Shown in pieces: positions 8,434-18,393 of a DNA stretch of 42,323 nucleotides (its first letter is position 1; each line of letters starts with the position of its first letter). The stretch comes from Clostridiales bacterium (GTDB lineage: Bacteria; Bacillota; Clostridia; Christensenellales; DTU072). Location of the stretch: contig JAAZLE010000014.1 in assembly GCA_012799455.1 (NCBI GenBank), positions 1-42,323 on the forward strand, given 5' to 3'. Position numbers and translations under genes: made by a program. Under the pieces are notes generated by a model. The model did not search any database. It was not told where the DNA came from and worked only from the letters and a program-made list of their open reading frames with translations.

Positions 8434-10809
8434 TTATCTCTGTTTGCTCTTGAATACATCTTCAGCAATTTTAACACTTGCTAATGCATCCTTTGCATAA
8501 TAATCTGCTCCTATTTCATTTGCATATTCGGGTGTTAAAACCGCACCTCCGACCATTATTTTACAGTCTGTTTTTTCTCTTAACTTCTCAATGGTTTTTC
8601 TCATATTGTCTACTGTAGTTGTCATTAAAGCTGAAAGTCCTACTAACTTAACACCATATTTAATAGTAACATCCACTACCTTATCTATTTTAGCATCTCT
8701 ACCAAGATCTATTATCTCATATCCATAATTTTCAAGTACAACTTTAACAATGTTTTTGCCAATGTCATGGATATCTCCCTCTACTGTTGCAAGTATAATT
8801 TCACCTTTCTTTTCCACAGTTATACCAGAACTACTTATAGAAGTGTTTATCACATTAAATGCCGCTTTAGCGCTTTCGGCACTGGATAATAACTGGGGTA
8901 AAAATATAGTTCCTTTTTCAAAATCTTCACCAATTTTATCCAATGCTGGCATCAATATATTGCTAACAACATCAAGAGGTGCCATCCCATCCTTTAATAA
9001 TGTTTCTGTCTTTTCTATTGCTTCTTTGGACAGGCCCTTTATAACTGCTTGCTCTAAAGACAATTTGCGATTATCCTGAGAGGGCGTTTCTTTATTTTCA
9101 TAAACACCAAATTTAGCAATGTATTTCTCGCAATTTTCATCCTTACCAGCTAGTGCTAAAAATGAATAATAAACACTCATCATTGCATCGCTAGTAGGGT
9201 CTATAATCCCTGCGTTAAGACCTTTTGAAAGCACTTGAGCAAAAAATACTGCATTAATATTTTGTCGATTTGGTAAACCAAACGATATGTTTGAGACTCC
9301 TAAGACTGTTTTTACATCTAATCGGTTCTTAGCAACATCGATTATTTCAAGTACAGTTTTTGCATTATTAGGTCCTGTGCTAATAGTCATTGCCAGCGGA
9401 TCTATTAAGAGTTTTTCTTTTCCTATCCCATAAGAATCAGCCGTATCAACTAGCGTCTTTGCAACCTTTATCCTACCCTCAACTGTCTCATCTATTCCCT
9501 TCTCATCTAAGGTCAAACCTACTATCATCGCTCCGTATTTTTTTGCTAAAGGAAATACCTCCTTCATGCTTTCAAGCTTACCATTAACAGAGTTAATTAA
9601 GGGGACACCATTGTATATGCGTAGCGCTTTTTCTAATGCTTCTACATTTGACGTATCGATTTGTAATGGTAAATCAGTTACCGACTGAACACTCATAACT
9701 GCTTTTGATAACATCTCTACTTCGTCTACCCCCGGAAGACCAACATTTACATCCAAAATGTGTGCTCCTGCTTCTATTTGTCTTACAGCTTCAGACTTAA
9801 CATACTCCATGTCATCATTACGAAGGGCTTCCTTCAATAGTTTTTTACCTGTTGGATTAATGCGTTCGCCTATCACTAGAGGAGCATTTTCAAAATTAAC
9901 TGTTTTTCCATATGATGATATTTTTGAAAAAACCTTCTTCTCGATTGGCTTGATACTTGCTGTCTTTTTTATGTTAAATAATTTAGCTATATAACTAGGC
10001 GTAGTTCCGCAACAACCACCTATTAAGTGTGCGCCTTCTTCTACACCTTGTTTCATTAGTCTAGCAAACTCATCAGAGGTTATATCATATTGTAATTTCC
10101 CATTTACTATTACTGGCATTCCCGCATTTGGTTTTATCATAATTGGTAAGTTTGTAAATTGACGTAATTTTTTAACCCACCCAATCATTTTATTGGGACC
10201 AAACCCACAATTTAAACCTATAACATCAACAGATAGGCCCTCCAACAGTGTAGCTACAGTTTCAATATCACCGCCAGTCAAAGTCTTTCCCGTATCATCT
10301 AAAGTAACGCTTGCAATAATTGGTAAATCCGAATTTTCTTTTGCAGCAAGTATTGCTGCCTTCATTTCATATAAATCAGACATAGTTTCAATCATAATAA
10401 GATCGACACCTTTTCCGGCTACTACAATTTCTTCGAAAACCTTATATGCATCTTCAAAACTAAGATCCCCTATTGGCTTCATTAGTTTGCCTGTTGGACC
10501 TATGTCTAATGCAACATACGAACCTTTTTTCTTATCCGCTGCTTTTCTTGCTATCTTTACAGCTTGTTTTATATACTCAGTTGTCCTTTCTTGAAACTTA
10601 AAAAAATTGGCACCAAATGTATTTGTTAAAATGATGTCAGCACCACTTTCCAAATATCTAGTGTGCAACTCTTCAATGACCTCAGGTTTTTTAAAACACC
10701 AAGTCTCAGGAAGTTCACCTGCTCCTAATCCATAAAAAGTTTGAAGAGCTGTGCCACAAGCCCCATCTAAAACCAGTATTTCTTTGCCTATTCTATTTCT
10801 AATATCCAT
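8434..10809 (-). CDS. metH: Cobalamin-dependent methionine synthase (Hcy, pterin and B12 modules; no C-terminal reactivation domain)
   Basis: Zn-binding GGCCGTTP, pterin-binding VIGERINPTGKK, B12 motif VEGDIHDIGKNIV; ends after the B12 domain at 791 aa. Confidence 0.92.
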   Translation of the reverse strand: MDIRNRIGKEILVLDGACGTALQTFYGLGAGELPETWCFKKPEVIEELHTRYLESGADIILTNTFGANFFKFQERTTEYIKQAVKIARKAADKKKGSYVALDIGPTGKLMKPIGDLSFEDAYKVFEEIVVAGKGVDLIMIETMSDLYEMKAAILAAKENSDLPIIASVTLDDTGKTLTGGDIETVATLLEGLSVDVIGLNCGFGPNKMIGWVKKLRQFTNLPIMIKPNAGMPVIVNGKLQYDITSDEFARLMKQGVEEGAHLIGGCCGTTPSYIAKLFNIKKTASIKPIEKKVFSKISSYGKTVNFENAPLVIGERINPTGKKLLKEALRNDDMEYVKSEAVRQIEAGAHILDVNVGLPGVDEVEMLSKAVMSVQSVTDLPLQIDTSNVEALEKALRIYNGVPLINSVNGKLESMKEVFPLAKKYGAMIVGLTLDEKGIDETVEGRIKVAKTLVDTADSYGIGKEKLLIDPLAMTISTGPNNAKTVLEIIDVAKNRLDVKTVLGVSNISFGLPNRQNINAVFFAQVLSKGLNAGIIDPTSDAMMSVYYSFLALAGKDENCEKYIAKFGVYENKETPSQDNRKLSLEQAVIKGLSKEAIEKTETLLKDGMAPLDVVSNILMPALDKIGEDFEKGTIFLPQLLSSAESAKAAFNVINTSISSSGITVEKKGEIILATVEGDIHDIGKNIVKVVLENYGYEIIDLGRDAKIDKVVDVTIKYGVKLVGLSALMTTTVDNMRKTIEKLREKTDCKIMVGGAVLTPEYANEIGADYYAKDALASVKIAEDVFKSKQR

Positions 10810-10878
10810 AATTACCCAACTGATATCTACATAAACTCTCTGTCATTTATTAAATATTGACTTACACTAACTGGTTAA

Positions 10879-11745
10879 CTATTTAAGTAGCGATGAAATA
10901 TTATTGTAAATACTTCTTGCTACATCGGGTCTGTTCATAGTGTACAAGTGAATGTTATTAAAACCATTAGCAATTAAATCAACTATTTGATGCGTTGCAT
11001 ATGCAATACCAGCTTGTTTTAAAGATTCATCATCATTTGCATATTTTTCAACAATCATTCTAAAACTTTGTGGAAACGCAGTAGCATTTAATTCACACAT
11101 TTTATTTGCCATTCTACTATTTAAGATGGGCATAATACCTGCAACTATAGGCACATCAATCCCACTTCTTAGTAGCTTGTACATGTATGTATATAGAATG
11201 TTATTATCAAAAAACATTTGAGTCGTTAAAAACTCACAGCCATTATTGATTTTAATTTTAATATTTTCAATATCATCCTCTAACGTTTTTGAATCCGGAT
11301 GACCTTCTGGATAGCATGCTCCACCAATACAAAATGTACCTCTATCTTTAATTTCCTTCATTAAATCAGAAGCATATCTGTATCCATCTTGCCTTGGAAA
11401 ATCCATCCCTTCAGGAATGTCTCCTCTAAGTGCTAATATATTATGTATTCCTGAATCTTCTAACGAATCAAGTACGCTTGCTACCTTTTTTCTATCACTA
11501 CTGACACAAGTCATATGAGCAAGCGCTGTTATATTATTAACTAATTGCACTTCTTTTGCCATTTCGATTGTGTTGTCGCTATTTTCACCCGTTGAACCGT
11601 AAGTGACACTAATAAAAGATGGATCTAAAGAAGCTAGTTCTTTGATTATGTTTTTAGCCCCTGTTAACTCCATACCTCTTTTGGGCGGGAATATTTCTAG
11701 AGAAAAGGAAACTTTATTTTTATTTAAAATATCGGAAATTTTCAT
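10879..11745 (-). CDS. metF: Methylenetetrahydrofolate reductase
   Basis: FSLEIFPPKRG, FISVTYGSTGE, ALRGDIPEGMDFP, EFLTTQMFFDN motifs. Confidence 0.93.
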   Translation of the reverse strand: MKISDILNKNKVSFSLEIFPPKRGMELTGAKNIIKELASLDPSFISVTYGSTGENSDNTIEMAKEVQLVNNITALAHMTCVSSDRKKVASVLDSLEDSGIHNILALRGDIPEGMDFPRQDGYRYASDLMKEIKDRGTFCIGGACYPEGHPDSKTLEDDIENIKIKINNGCEFLTTQMFFDNNILYTYMYKLLRSGIDVPIVAGIMPILNSRMANKMCELNATAFPQSFRMIVEKYANDDESLKQAGIAYATHQIVDLIANGFNNIHLYTMNRPDVARSIYNNISSLLK

Positions 11746-11820
11746 TTTGCCCCTTTTTCAAAACTAACATTCACACTGTCTGCGAATTGTTAACCTTATC
11801 ATTTACACTAATATGCGCAA

Positions 11821-11849
11821 ATTATAACAAAATATTAAAATATAATCAA
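11821..11849 (-). promoter_or_regulatory. Candidate sigma-A-type promoter for metF-metH run
   Basis: Minus strand TTGATT - 17 nt - TATAAT. Confidence 0.5.
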
Positions 11850-12114
11850 TTATACTACTATGACAGCATGTATTATATATGTACCTTTGCCATCCTTAAT
11901 TCTTAACATTACCCCCCACTAATTTACGGGCCTATTATTGTAGCCATATCTACTAAATATCAATCTTTTAAGCCTTTAAATTAAACAACTCTTATCACAT
12001 TCGTCAAAACATTCTCGCGTGCCAATCTAAATCAGTATAATTAAAATATACAAAAAATATTTATTATTTACGCACATATTGTTATAATTAACTAACAAAC
12101 GGGAGGACGTAAAA

Positions 12115-13467
12115 ATGCGAATTATTATTGTCGGAGCAGGAAATGCAGGTACCGAACTCATTGAGAGTTTATCGTTTGAAAACCATAATGTTGTCGTTAT
12201 AGACAAAAAGCACGATCTTGTTGAAGAACTTGTCAACCTATACGATGTTAAAGGTATCTGCGGTAACGGTGCTACAAAAGAAGTATTAGAAGAAGCTAAT
12301 GTTAAAAATGCTGACATAATAATTGCCTGCACACATAATGATGAGTTAAACATACTATGCTGCCTTCTTGCCAAGAACTTTGGGGCAAAAGAAACGATAG
12401 CGCGAGTTAGAAACCCTGAGTATTTTAATCTTTTTAATGATGATGACACTCCACTTTCAATGATGATAAATCCAGCTGAAGATGTAGCGGATGAGATTTT
12501 TAGATCTTTAAGATACCAACAAGCTATTAAAATCGATCCTTTTGCTGACGGTAAAATTGAAATGATGGAACTTAGAGTTGAAGAAGGTAGCATTTGGGCA
12601 AATAAACGCCTTATGGATTTGCCTGCAGTGTTCGATCAAAAAATTCTTGTATCAGCTATTGAACGCGATAGCGACATAATAATACCTGATGGTAAAGCGG
12701 TTCTTCTACCTGACGATAAAATTTATGTTATTGCCCCGACTAAAACCATAAGCAAACTGTCCAGGAGATTAAATTTCGTAAAGGGCGCTAAAAAAGTTAT
12801 GATTATTGGTGGCTCAGACATCGCTAAGTATTTAGCAAAAAATCTTGCAAGAATTGACGCAACGGTAAAAATCATTGAAAGAAACAGACTTCGTTGTATT
12901 TCCTTAGACGAAGAACTCCCCCATGCAGAAATTATACATGGCGATGGTACTGATCATAAGCTTGTTATGGATGAAGGAATGGCAGAATGCGATGTAGTTA
13001 TATCTCTATGTTCATTAGACGAGCAAAATATTATAATATCTCTTTTTGCACTGTCTTTAGGAGTTAAAAAGGTCATTACAAAAATAGACCAACCATCCTA
13101 CTACAACATGCTCGCAGAAAGCGGATTAGACAGTATTGTATCGTTAAGAAAGTCTACAGCTGAACATATTATCAAATATGTACGAAGCAAACAAAATGTC
13201 ACCGGAAGTAAAGTTAATAGACTATACAATATTGTCAACTCTCAAGCAGAAGCCATCGAGTTCATTGTATCTCCCACATTCACGCAACTTTCTGTCCCGT
13301 TAAAAGATTTAAAAGTAATTCCTAACATTTTAATCGGTGCTATAGTAAGAAACAAAGAATTAATAATTCCAGGCGGTATGGATACAATTGAAGTTGGAGA
13401 CACCGTTATAGTTGTATCTAAAGTTAGAGAAGAGCCGCTTGATGACTTAAATGACATACTGGCATAA
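12115..13467 (+). CDS. trkA: Trk system potassium uptake protein TrkA (two RCK_N/RCK_C units)
   Basis: MRIIIVGAGNAGTELIESL, internal repeat KKVMIIGGSDIAKYLAKNL; followed by trkH. Confidence 0.93.
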   Translation: MRIIIVGAGNAGTELIESLSFENHNVVVIDKKHDLVEELVNLYDVKGICGNGATKEVLEEANVKNADIIIACTHNDELNILCCLLAKNFGAKETIARVRNPEYFNLFNDDDTPLSMMINPAEDVADEIFRSLRYQQAIKIDPFADGKIEMMELRVEEGSIWANKRLMDLPAVFDQKILVSAIERDSDIIIPDGKAVLLPDDKIYVIAPTKTISKLSRRLNFVKGAKKVMIIGGSDIAKYLAKNLARIDATVKIIERNRLRCISLDEELPHAEIIHGDGTDHKLVMDEGMAECDVVISLCSLDEQNIIISLFALSLGVKKVITKIDQPSYYNMLAESGLDSIVSLRKSTAEHIIKYVRSKQNVTGSKVNRLYNIVNSQAEAIEFIVSPTFTQLSVPLKDLKVIPNILIGAIVRNKELIIPGGMDTIEVGDTVIVVSKVREEPLDDLNDILA

Positions 13468-13554
13468 CTAACAAAAATTGCCACTGATGACTTAAACGAT
13501 ATATTGGCATAACTAACAAAAGCCCTAAATGATACACTAGCATAACTAACAAAG
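13441..13554 (+). repeat. Three degenerate tandem copies of the trkA 3' terminus including its stop codon
   Basis: gatgacttaaatgacatactggcataactaacaaaa (13441), gatgacttaaacgatatattggcataactaacaaaa (13486), ctaaatgatacactagcataactaacaaag (about 13525); spacings 45 and 33 bp, both multiples of 3. Confidence 0.88.
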
Positions 13555-13593
13555 GTAGAAGCAAAACATGCTAACGAAGGATAACTATATAAA

Positions 13594-15060
13594 ATGAACT
13601 TTAGAATGGCAGCATATGTACTAGGAGTAATAAGCATAATCATGGCAATAGCCTTGCTTGTTCCACTTTTCATGGCGCTAGGCTTTGCAGAAGCAGGGCT
13701 ACCTATTTGGTATGCTGTTTCCATTTCTATATTTCTTGCAGTAGGCATTCCCTTAGTCATTAAAAAACCAAAAAACAGCCTTTTAAATGCAAAAGGTGGC
13801 TTTATTACCGTTTCTCTTGCTTGGATATGGGTATCTTTAATAACAGCTATGCCTTTTTCGCTAAGTGGCGTGCTACCAAACTACTTTGATGCGTTATTCG
13901 AAACCGTATCAGGCTTTACAACAACAGGCGCCACCGTTTTAACTTCTATAGAATCAGTACCAAAAAGCCTACTATTTTTAAGAAGTTATACTCATTGGCT
14001 AGGCGGAATGGGTATCTTAGTAATGCTAGTTGCAATTTTACCTAAAGTTGATACCTCATTAGTCCAAGCATATAAAGCAGAAGTCCCTGGCATGACGTTT
14101 GGTAAAATAGTAAGCAAACTAAAATATACGGCGCGCATTTTATATGCAATATATATAGTACTAACTATAGCTCTCTTCATCATGTTAGTTATAGGAAAAA
14201 TGAATCCATTTGATGCAATTATTCATACTTTTTCAGCTGCTGCAACTGGCGGATTTTCAAATTACTCATTGAGTATAGGAGCATATAATAATCTATATTA
14301 CGAAATTGTCATTCTAATATTTTTGTTATTATTTGGCATGAATTTCGAAGTGTATTTTTTAACTTTAGTTGGACATTTTAGAGCGGCTCTTAAAAAAGAA
14401 GAGTTGTGGGGATATTTAGGCATATTTGGTGTTGCAACCGTTTTAATTACCTTCATCTTATTCCTAGGCAAAGTATACGCTACATTTGGAGAATCGCTGC
14501 GCTTTGGATCATTCCAAGTAGTTTCTATCATGACTACTACTGGATTTGCTACAGCAGATTTTACTAAGTGGCCAGCAGCAGCGCAAACACTTCTAGTTTT
14601 ACTTATGGTAATTGGCGGGTCTTCTTCAAGTACCGCTGGAGGCTTAAAAGTGTCTAGGTTTATCATACTATTGAAGGTTGCTATGCGTGACATAAGAAAA
14701 AAGATATCGCCACACACTATTAAAAACATAAAATACGACGGTAAAATTATATCTGATGACACAACTAATTCAGTATTATCATACTTTTTCTTATTTACAC
14801 TAATCTTATTTACATCTATAGTTTTAGTTGCATTAACCACTCCACTAAAAGAAAATGGGACTCTAGTAACCCATGTCACTGCTGTGATCACCTGTTTTGC
14901 AAACTCAGGTCCTGGGCTAGAACTCGTTGGCCCTTACGGTAACTACGCATTCTACTCCAACCTATCTAAAATAATTCTTTCTTTCAACATGTTGCTTGGC
15001 AGGTTAGAAATATATCCACTACTTTTCTTATTCTATCCTAAAGCATGGAAAAAATATTAA
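13594..15060 (+). CDS. trkH: Trk system potassium transporter TrkH
   Basis: FETVSGFTTTGATVL, GGMGILVMLVAILP, TTTGFATADFTKWP, GGSSSSTAGGLKVSR. Confidence 0.93.
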   Translation: MNFRMAAYVLGVISIIMAIALLVPLFMALGFAEAGLPIWYAVSISIFLAVGIPLVIKKPKNSLLNAKGGFITVSLAWIWVSLITAMPFSLSGVLPNYFDALFETVSGFTTTGATVLTSIESVPKSLLFLRSYTHWLGGMGILVMLVAILPKVDTSLVQAYKAEVPGMTFGKIVSKLKYTARILYAIYIVLTIALFIMLVIGKMNPFDAIIHTFSAAATGGFSNYSLSIGAYNNLYYEIVILIFLLLFGMNFEVYFLTLVGHFRAALKKEELWGYLGIFGVATVLITFILFLGKVYATFGESLRFGSFQVVSIMTTTGFATADFTKWPAAAQTLLVLLMVIGGSSSSTAGGLKVSRFIILLKVAMRDIRKKISPHTIKNIKYDGKIISDDTTNSVLSYFFLFTLILFTSIVLVALTTPLKENGTLVTHVTAVITCFANSGPGLELVGPYGNYAFYSNLSKIILSFNMLLGRLEIYPLLFLFYPKAWKKY

Positions 15061-15129
15061 TACCTTTTGAAATCTCTATTATCCACTAATAAAAAGTTTT
15101 TTGATAATTTAGAAAGTGAAGTTCATGCA

Positions 15130-16653
15130 TTAAACCTGCTCGGAAGAGACACTTGCAGGCTCAATGCTCTCGCCACCTTTTTCAATTTTTTCTGATTTAG
15201 CCTCAAGTTCAGCAACAATTTGATTATACTTTTTCTTTGTCAAAGGATAAAAACATAAAATGATTATCATTATAAGACCACTTGCTGCAGAAATTATACT
15301 TGTTGCATTGAACCATAACGTTGCAGTTTGTTGTTGAGCTTCAGAAAGAATTATGACATTTTCATAATTTTTAGGCTCGAACCCTATACTTCTTTGCCAA
15401 AACCAAGTTACAAGCATAAGAACTAGAGAAATTAGACCAGGAAGTGAAAATAGTAAACTTTGCATATGTCCTTCTAAGCGTTTACCTGTTTTATGCTGTT
15501 GGAAGTCAGCTATTTCGCCTAACATAATAGGTATCAACAAATATGTGGGGTTTATAGCTGAAAGGAAAAATAGTATTGTTATGGTAACCGCAGAAGGCAT
15601 GCCAATCGGTATATTTTGATATCCAAACAGTCCTAAAAACCCAAATGAAACAACACTAGAAACAGTAAATAATATTATAATTGCATTTTTATTAAGTTTT
15701 CTAGTTACTATTGGAAGAAGGAACATAGCAACCGTTGAGGCAAAGCCAATTATTGTCATAACAACCCCTGAAATTTGCATAGCTTGGGTGGTTGTTTCTG
15801 CAAATCTAAACTGAATTATTAATATAGTAAATTGACGACAAAACTCTCTTAAAGAACCAAACGAAAGAGCTAAAAAGAGAATAATTAAAGGCTTGTTTTT
15901 AAGCATCATCTTAATAGCGACGCTGAACTTCACTTTTTCTTCTTTATCTTTATCTTTAAGTTCGTAAACTCTTTCTTTAACTCTGAGTATAAATAAAACC
16001 AAAATAGTACCAATAGTAACTGCTATAATGCCAATGATTCTAATTCCCATATACTCCATTCCCTTCGCAGCAAAATGGGCTCTAATGGGCCCTGCGATTA
16101 TCTGAAGGACACTTGGCGCGAATCCAAAAATAAGTCCAATTGGGGTCATCATATCAGCACGCTCCTGCGAAACAGGAGTAGTTACAGATGGCATAGTCTG
16201 ATACATATTATTGTTGAAGTTCATCAACACAAAAAATGGAACACAAGTACAATATGCATAAATAATGCGCATGTTTTCCTCGCCGATTTGAGGAATCCAA
16301 GTAACAAGCACAGCAAATAAAGATAAAAGTGGGAGCGAAAATAAAATAAACGGCTTATATCTCCCAAACTTTGTATTTGTTCTTTCCATTATGTTGCCTA
16401 TAAATGGTTGAATTAGCAAATTAATAACCATGCCTAAAATCATGATTAAATAGGCGTGAATTACATCAATATGATAAAAGTATGGAATAAACGAAATCGT
16501 TGCGACGTAGTACACCGAGCTAGAAATAAAACTAATGCCCAGAGCATAAAGCCCAAAATTACCCATTTCTTTTATCGTTAAACACCTTCCTTCTGGAGGC
16601 GTTTTCCACATTGATTTAATCTTCTTAAAAACACCCTTAACGTCTATTTTCAT
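15130..16653 (-). CDS. GPH-family MFS sugar:cation symporter
   Basis: 507 aa; MERTNTKFGRYKPFILFSLP motif; about 12 hydrophobic segments. Confidence 0.85.
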   Translation of the reverse strand: MKIDVKGVFKKIKSMWKTPPEGRCLTIKEMGNFGLYALGISFISSSVYYVATISFIPYFYHIDVIHAYLIMILGMVINLLIQPFIGNIMERTNTKFGRYKPFILFSLPLLSLFAVLVTWIPQIGEENMRIIYAYCTCVPFFVLMNFNNNMYQTMPSVTTPVSQERADMMTPIGLIFGFAPSVLQIIAGPIRAHFAAKGMEYMGIRIIGIIAVTIGTILVLFILRVKERVYELKDKDKEEKVKFSVAIKMMLKNKPLIILFLALSFGSLREFCRQFTILIIQFRFAETTTQAMQISGVVMTIIGFASTVAMFLLPIVTRKLNKNAIIILFTVSSVVSFGFLGLFGYQNIPIGMPSAVTITILFFLSAINPTYLLIPIMLGEIADFQQHKTGKRLEGHMQSLLFSLPGLISLVLMLVTWFWQRSIGFEPKNYENVIILSEAQQQTATLWFNATSIISAASGLIMIIILCFYPLTKKKYNQIVAELEAKSEKIEKGGESIEPASVSSEQV

Positions 16654-16679
16654 CTCGCTTATCTTCCTCTTTATTGTTG

Positions 16680-17429
16680 TTACTTATTTTGTTGAACAAA
16701 CACATCTCTGCCATGTTTGCAAATTGGACAAATTATATCATCAGGGATAGGCCCATAGTGAACATATGCACAAACTGTACAGTAGTATGATTCTTTACTA
16801 ACATCTTCTTTTATTGAAGTATCTTCTTTTTTCTCTTCTGCGTATGGAGCAAAAAAACTTTTATCTTTTTTACATATAGGACAAATAAAATCGTCTGGTA
16901 TTGGTCCTTCGTGTATATACCCACATATAGTACAAATATATGCCTCTTTTTTAGCTTGATCTTTTTTCTTAAGCAGGTTAGCGCGATAGTATGCGTATGT
17001 CATAGCAACTTCGTCTTTAAAAACTACTTTATCAGTTGCTTCGCACACAAACATGGTGTGAGACCCCATATCTATTTCTTCGATAACTTTTAAATCAAAG
17101 TAACCAATTATGCCTTTTATGGGCACTAAACACCCATTATTGGTGCTAGCAGCATCTATGCCGTCAAACTTATTTACCTCCCTTCCACTTCTCATCCCAA
17201 ATCCTTGAATCAAATCTATTGTGGCATCATTTCCAATAACAGCACACGAACAAAAGCCAGTCTTTTGTACCATACTATGAGTATAAGTTAACTTATTAAC
17301 TGTTATGCTAAGTTTCTCTGGATTTGAGGTTTGTTGAGCAAGCGTATTGATAATACAAGCATTGTATTTATCTCCATCCCTTGCAGAAAGCACATACAAT
17401 CCATATGTGATTTTAAAAAGTAAATTCAT
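16680..17429 (-). CDS. Flavin reductase-domain protein with two C-terminal rubredoxin-like modules (Hrb-like)
   Basis: N-terminal flavin-reductase fold (KITYGLYVLSARDGDKYNACIINTLAQQTSNPEKLSITVNK); two CxxC...CPIC modules: YICTICGYIHEGPIPDDFICPICKK and YYCTVCAYVHYGPIPDDIICPICKH. Confidence 0.88.
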   Translation of the reverse strand: MNLLFKITYGLYVLSARDGDKYNACIINTLAQQTSNPEKLSITVNKLTYTHSMVQKTGFCSCAVIGNDATIDLIQGFGMRSGREVNKFDGIDAASTNNGCLVPIKGIIGYFDLKVIEEIDMGSHTMFVCEATDKVVFKDEVAMTYAYYRANLLKKKDQAKKEAYICTICGYIHEGPIPDDFICPICKKDKSFFAPYAEEKKEDTSIKEDVSKESYYCTVCAYVHYGPIPDDIICPICKHGRDVFVQQNK

Positions 17430-17502
17430 ATATTTTCTCCCTTATCTATCCAAAATTATTAACCAAATTATACCATTACTAGAACCATATTGCACCACCA
17501 CT

Positions 17503-18159
17503 TTAGTGAGCTAGTAAAAACTTTTCTAACTCGCTGACTGTACTAACAATATAGTTTGGTTTATATTCTTCAAACTCTTCTTTTGAACCATATCCGTATA
17601 GGACAGCAATAGAATCTATCCCTAGGGTTTTTGCGCCAATAACATCATGTTTTCTATCACCTATCATCAAATACTTAGTTAGTTCCTTGTCTCCTATAAA
17701 CTCAATAGCTCTTTTTATGACATCGCTTTTCTTATGGTCAATCTCGTTCATTTCCGCCCCAAATATTCCCTTAAAATATTTTGCAATGCCAAAGTGCTCT
17801 AAAATGATGTTTGCATAATATAAAGGTTTAGATGTTGCAACTAGCATGGTTTTTCCTAACTTTTCTACGTTTTTCAACAAGTCTTCCATGCCTTCATATA
17901 CCTCATTTTCCAACGCTCCTTTGGCAGTATAATATTCTCTATACTTAGAACGAGCTTCTAGCGCTTCTTCTTCAGTAAAACCATAAAGTTGCATAAAGCC
18001 TTCGATAAGTGGCGGACCTATAAAAGCCTCTAGCTTATTGAGGTTATTTTCAACTATGCCCGCACATTTTAATGCATATTGTACAGCTTTAGTAATCCCC
18101 TCTCTAGGTTCAGTAAGTGTTCCATCTAAATCAAAAAGTAAAATATCATATTTTCTCAT
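17503..18159 (-). CDS. HAD-family phosphatase (phosphoglycolate phosphatase-like)
   Basis: MRKYDILLFDLDGTLTEPREG; preferred start 18159 preceded by GAGGTGG on the minus strand; MIGDRKHDVIGA motif. Confidence 0.88.
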   Translation of the reverse strand: MRKYDILLFDLDGTLTEPREGITKAVQYALKCAGIVENNLNKLEAFIGPPLIEGFMQLYGFTEEEALEARSKYREYYTAKGALENEVYEGMEDLLKNVEKLGKTMLVATSKPLYYANIILEHFGIAKYFKGIFGAEMNEIDHKKSDVIKRAIEFIGDKELTKYLMIGDRKHDVIGAKTLGIDSIAVLYGYGSKEEFEEYKPNYIVSTVSELEKFLLAH

Positions 18160-18393
18160 ACATCCACCTCGGAGAGATTTTACCATACTATCTAACTTCT
18201 GCGCTAGCATATGGCTAGTTAACTCGTCATTATAAAAAATCAAAGGCCAGTAACTATCTGAACTTAACAATCATAAACGTGCTAACTATTACATAAATTA
18301 CAAAAAATAATAGATAGTATTTCTATCAAAAGTTTACATTTACGTAGCTATTGTAGTATTATTTACTTAAATTGAAACAGACAGGAGAACCAC

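Noticed and set aside
11746-12114. Possible SAM or cobalamin riboswitch upstream of metF-metH
   Set aside because: No S-box core or cobalamin box sequences or strong terminator seen on the minus strand; only a simple promoter-like match.
12027-12593. Minus-strand 188-aa ORF
   Set aside because: Antisense to trkA, Ser/Ile-rich low-complexity translation; no recognisable domain.
13242-13760. Minus-strand 172-aa ORF with repeated FVSYASxSFK motifs
   Set aside because: Antisense shadow of the trkA 3' repeats; the repetition comes from the DNA repeat, not a repeat protein.
14298-14891. Minus-strand 197-aa ORF
   Set aside because: Antisense to trkH; no independent evidence.
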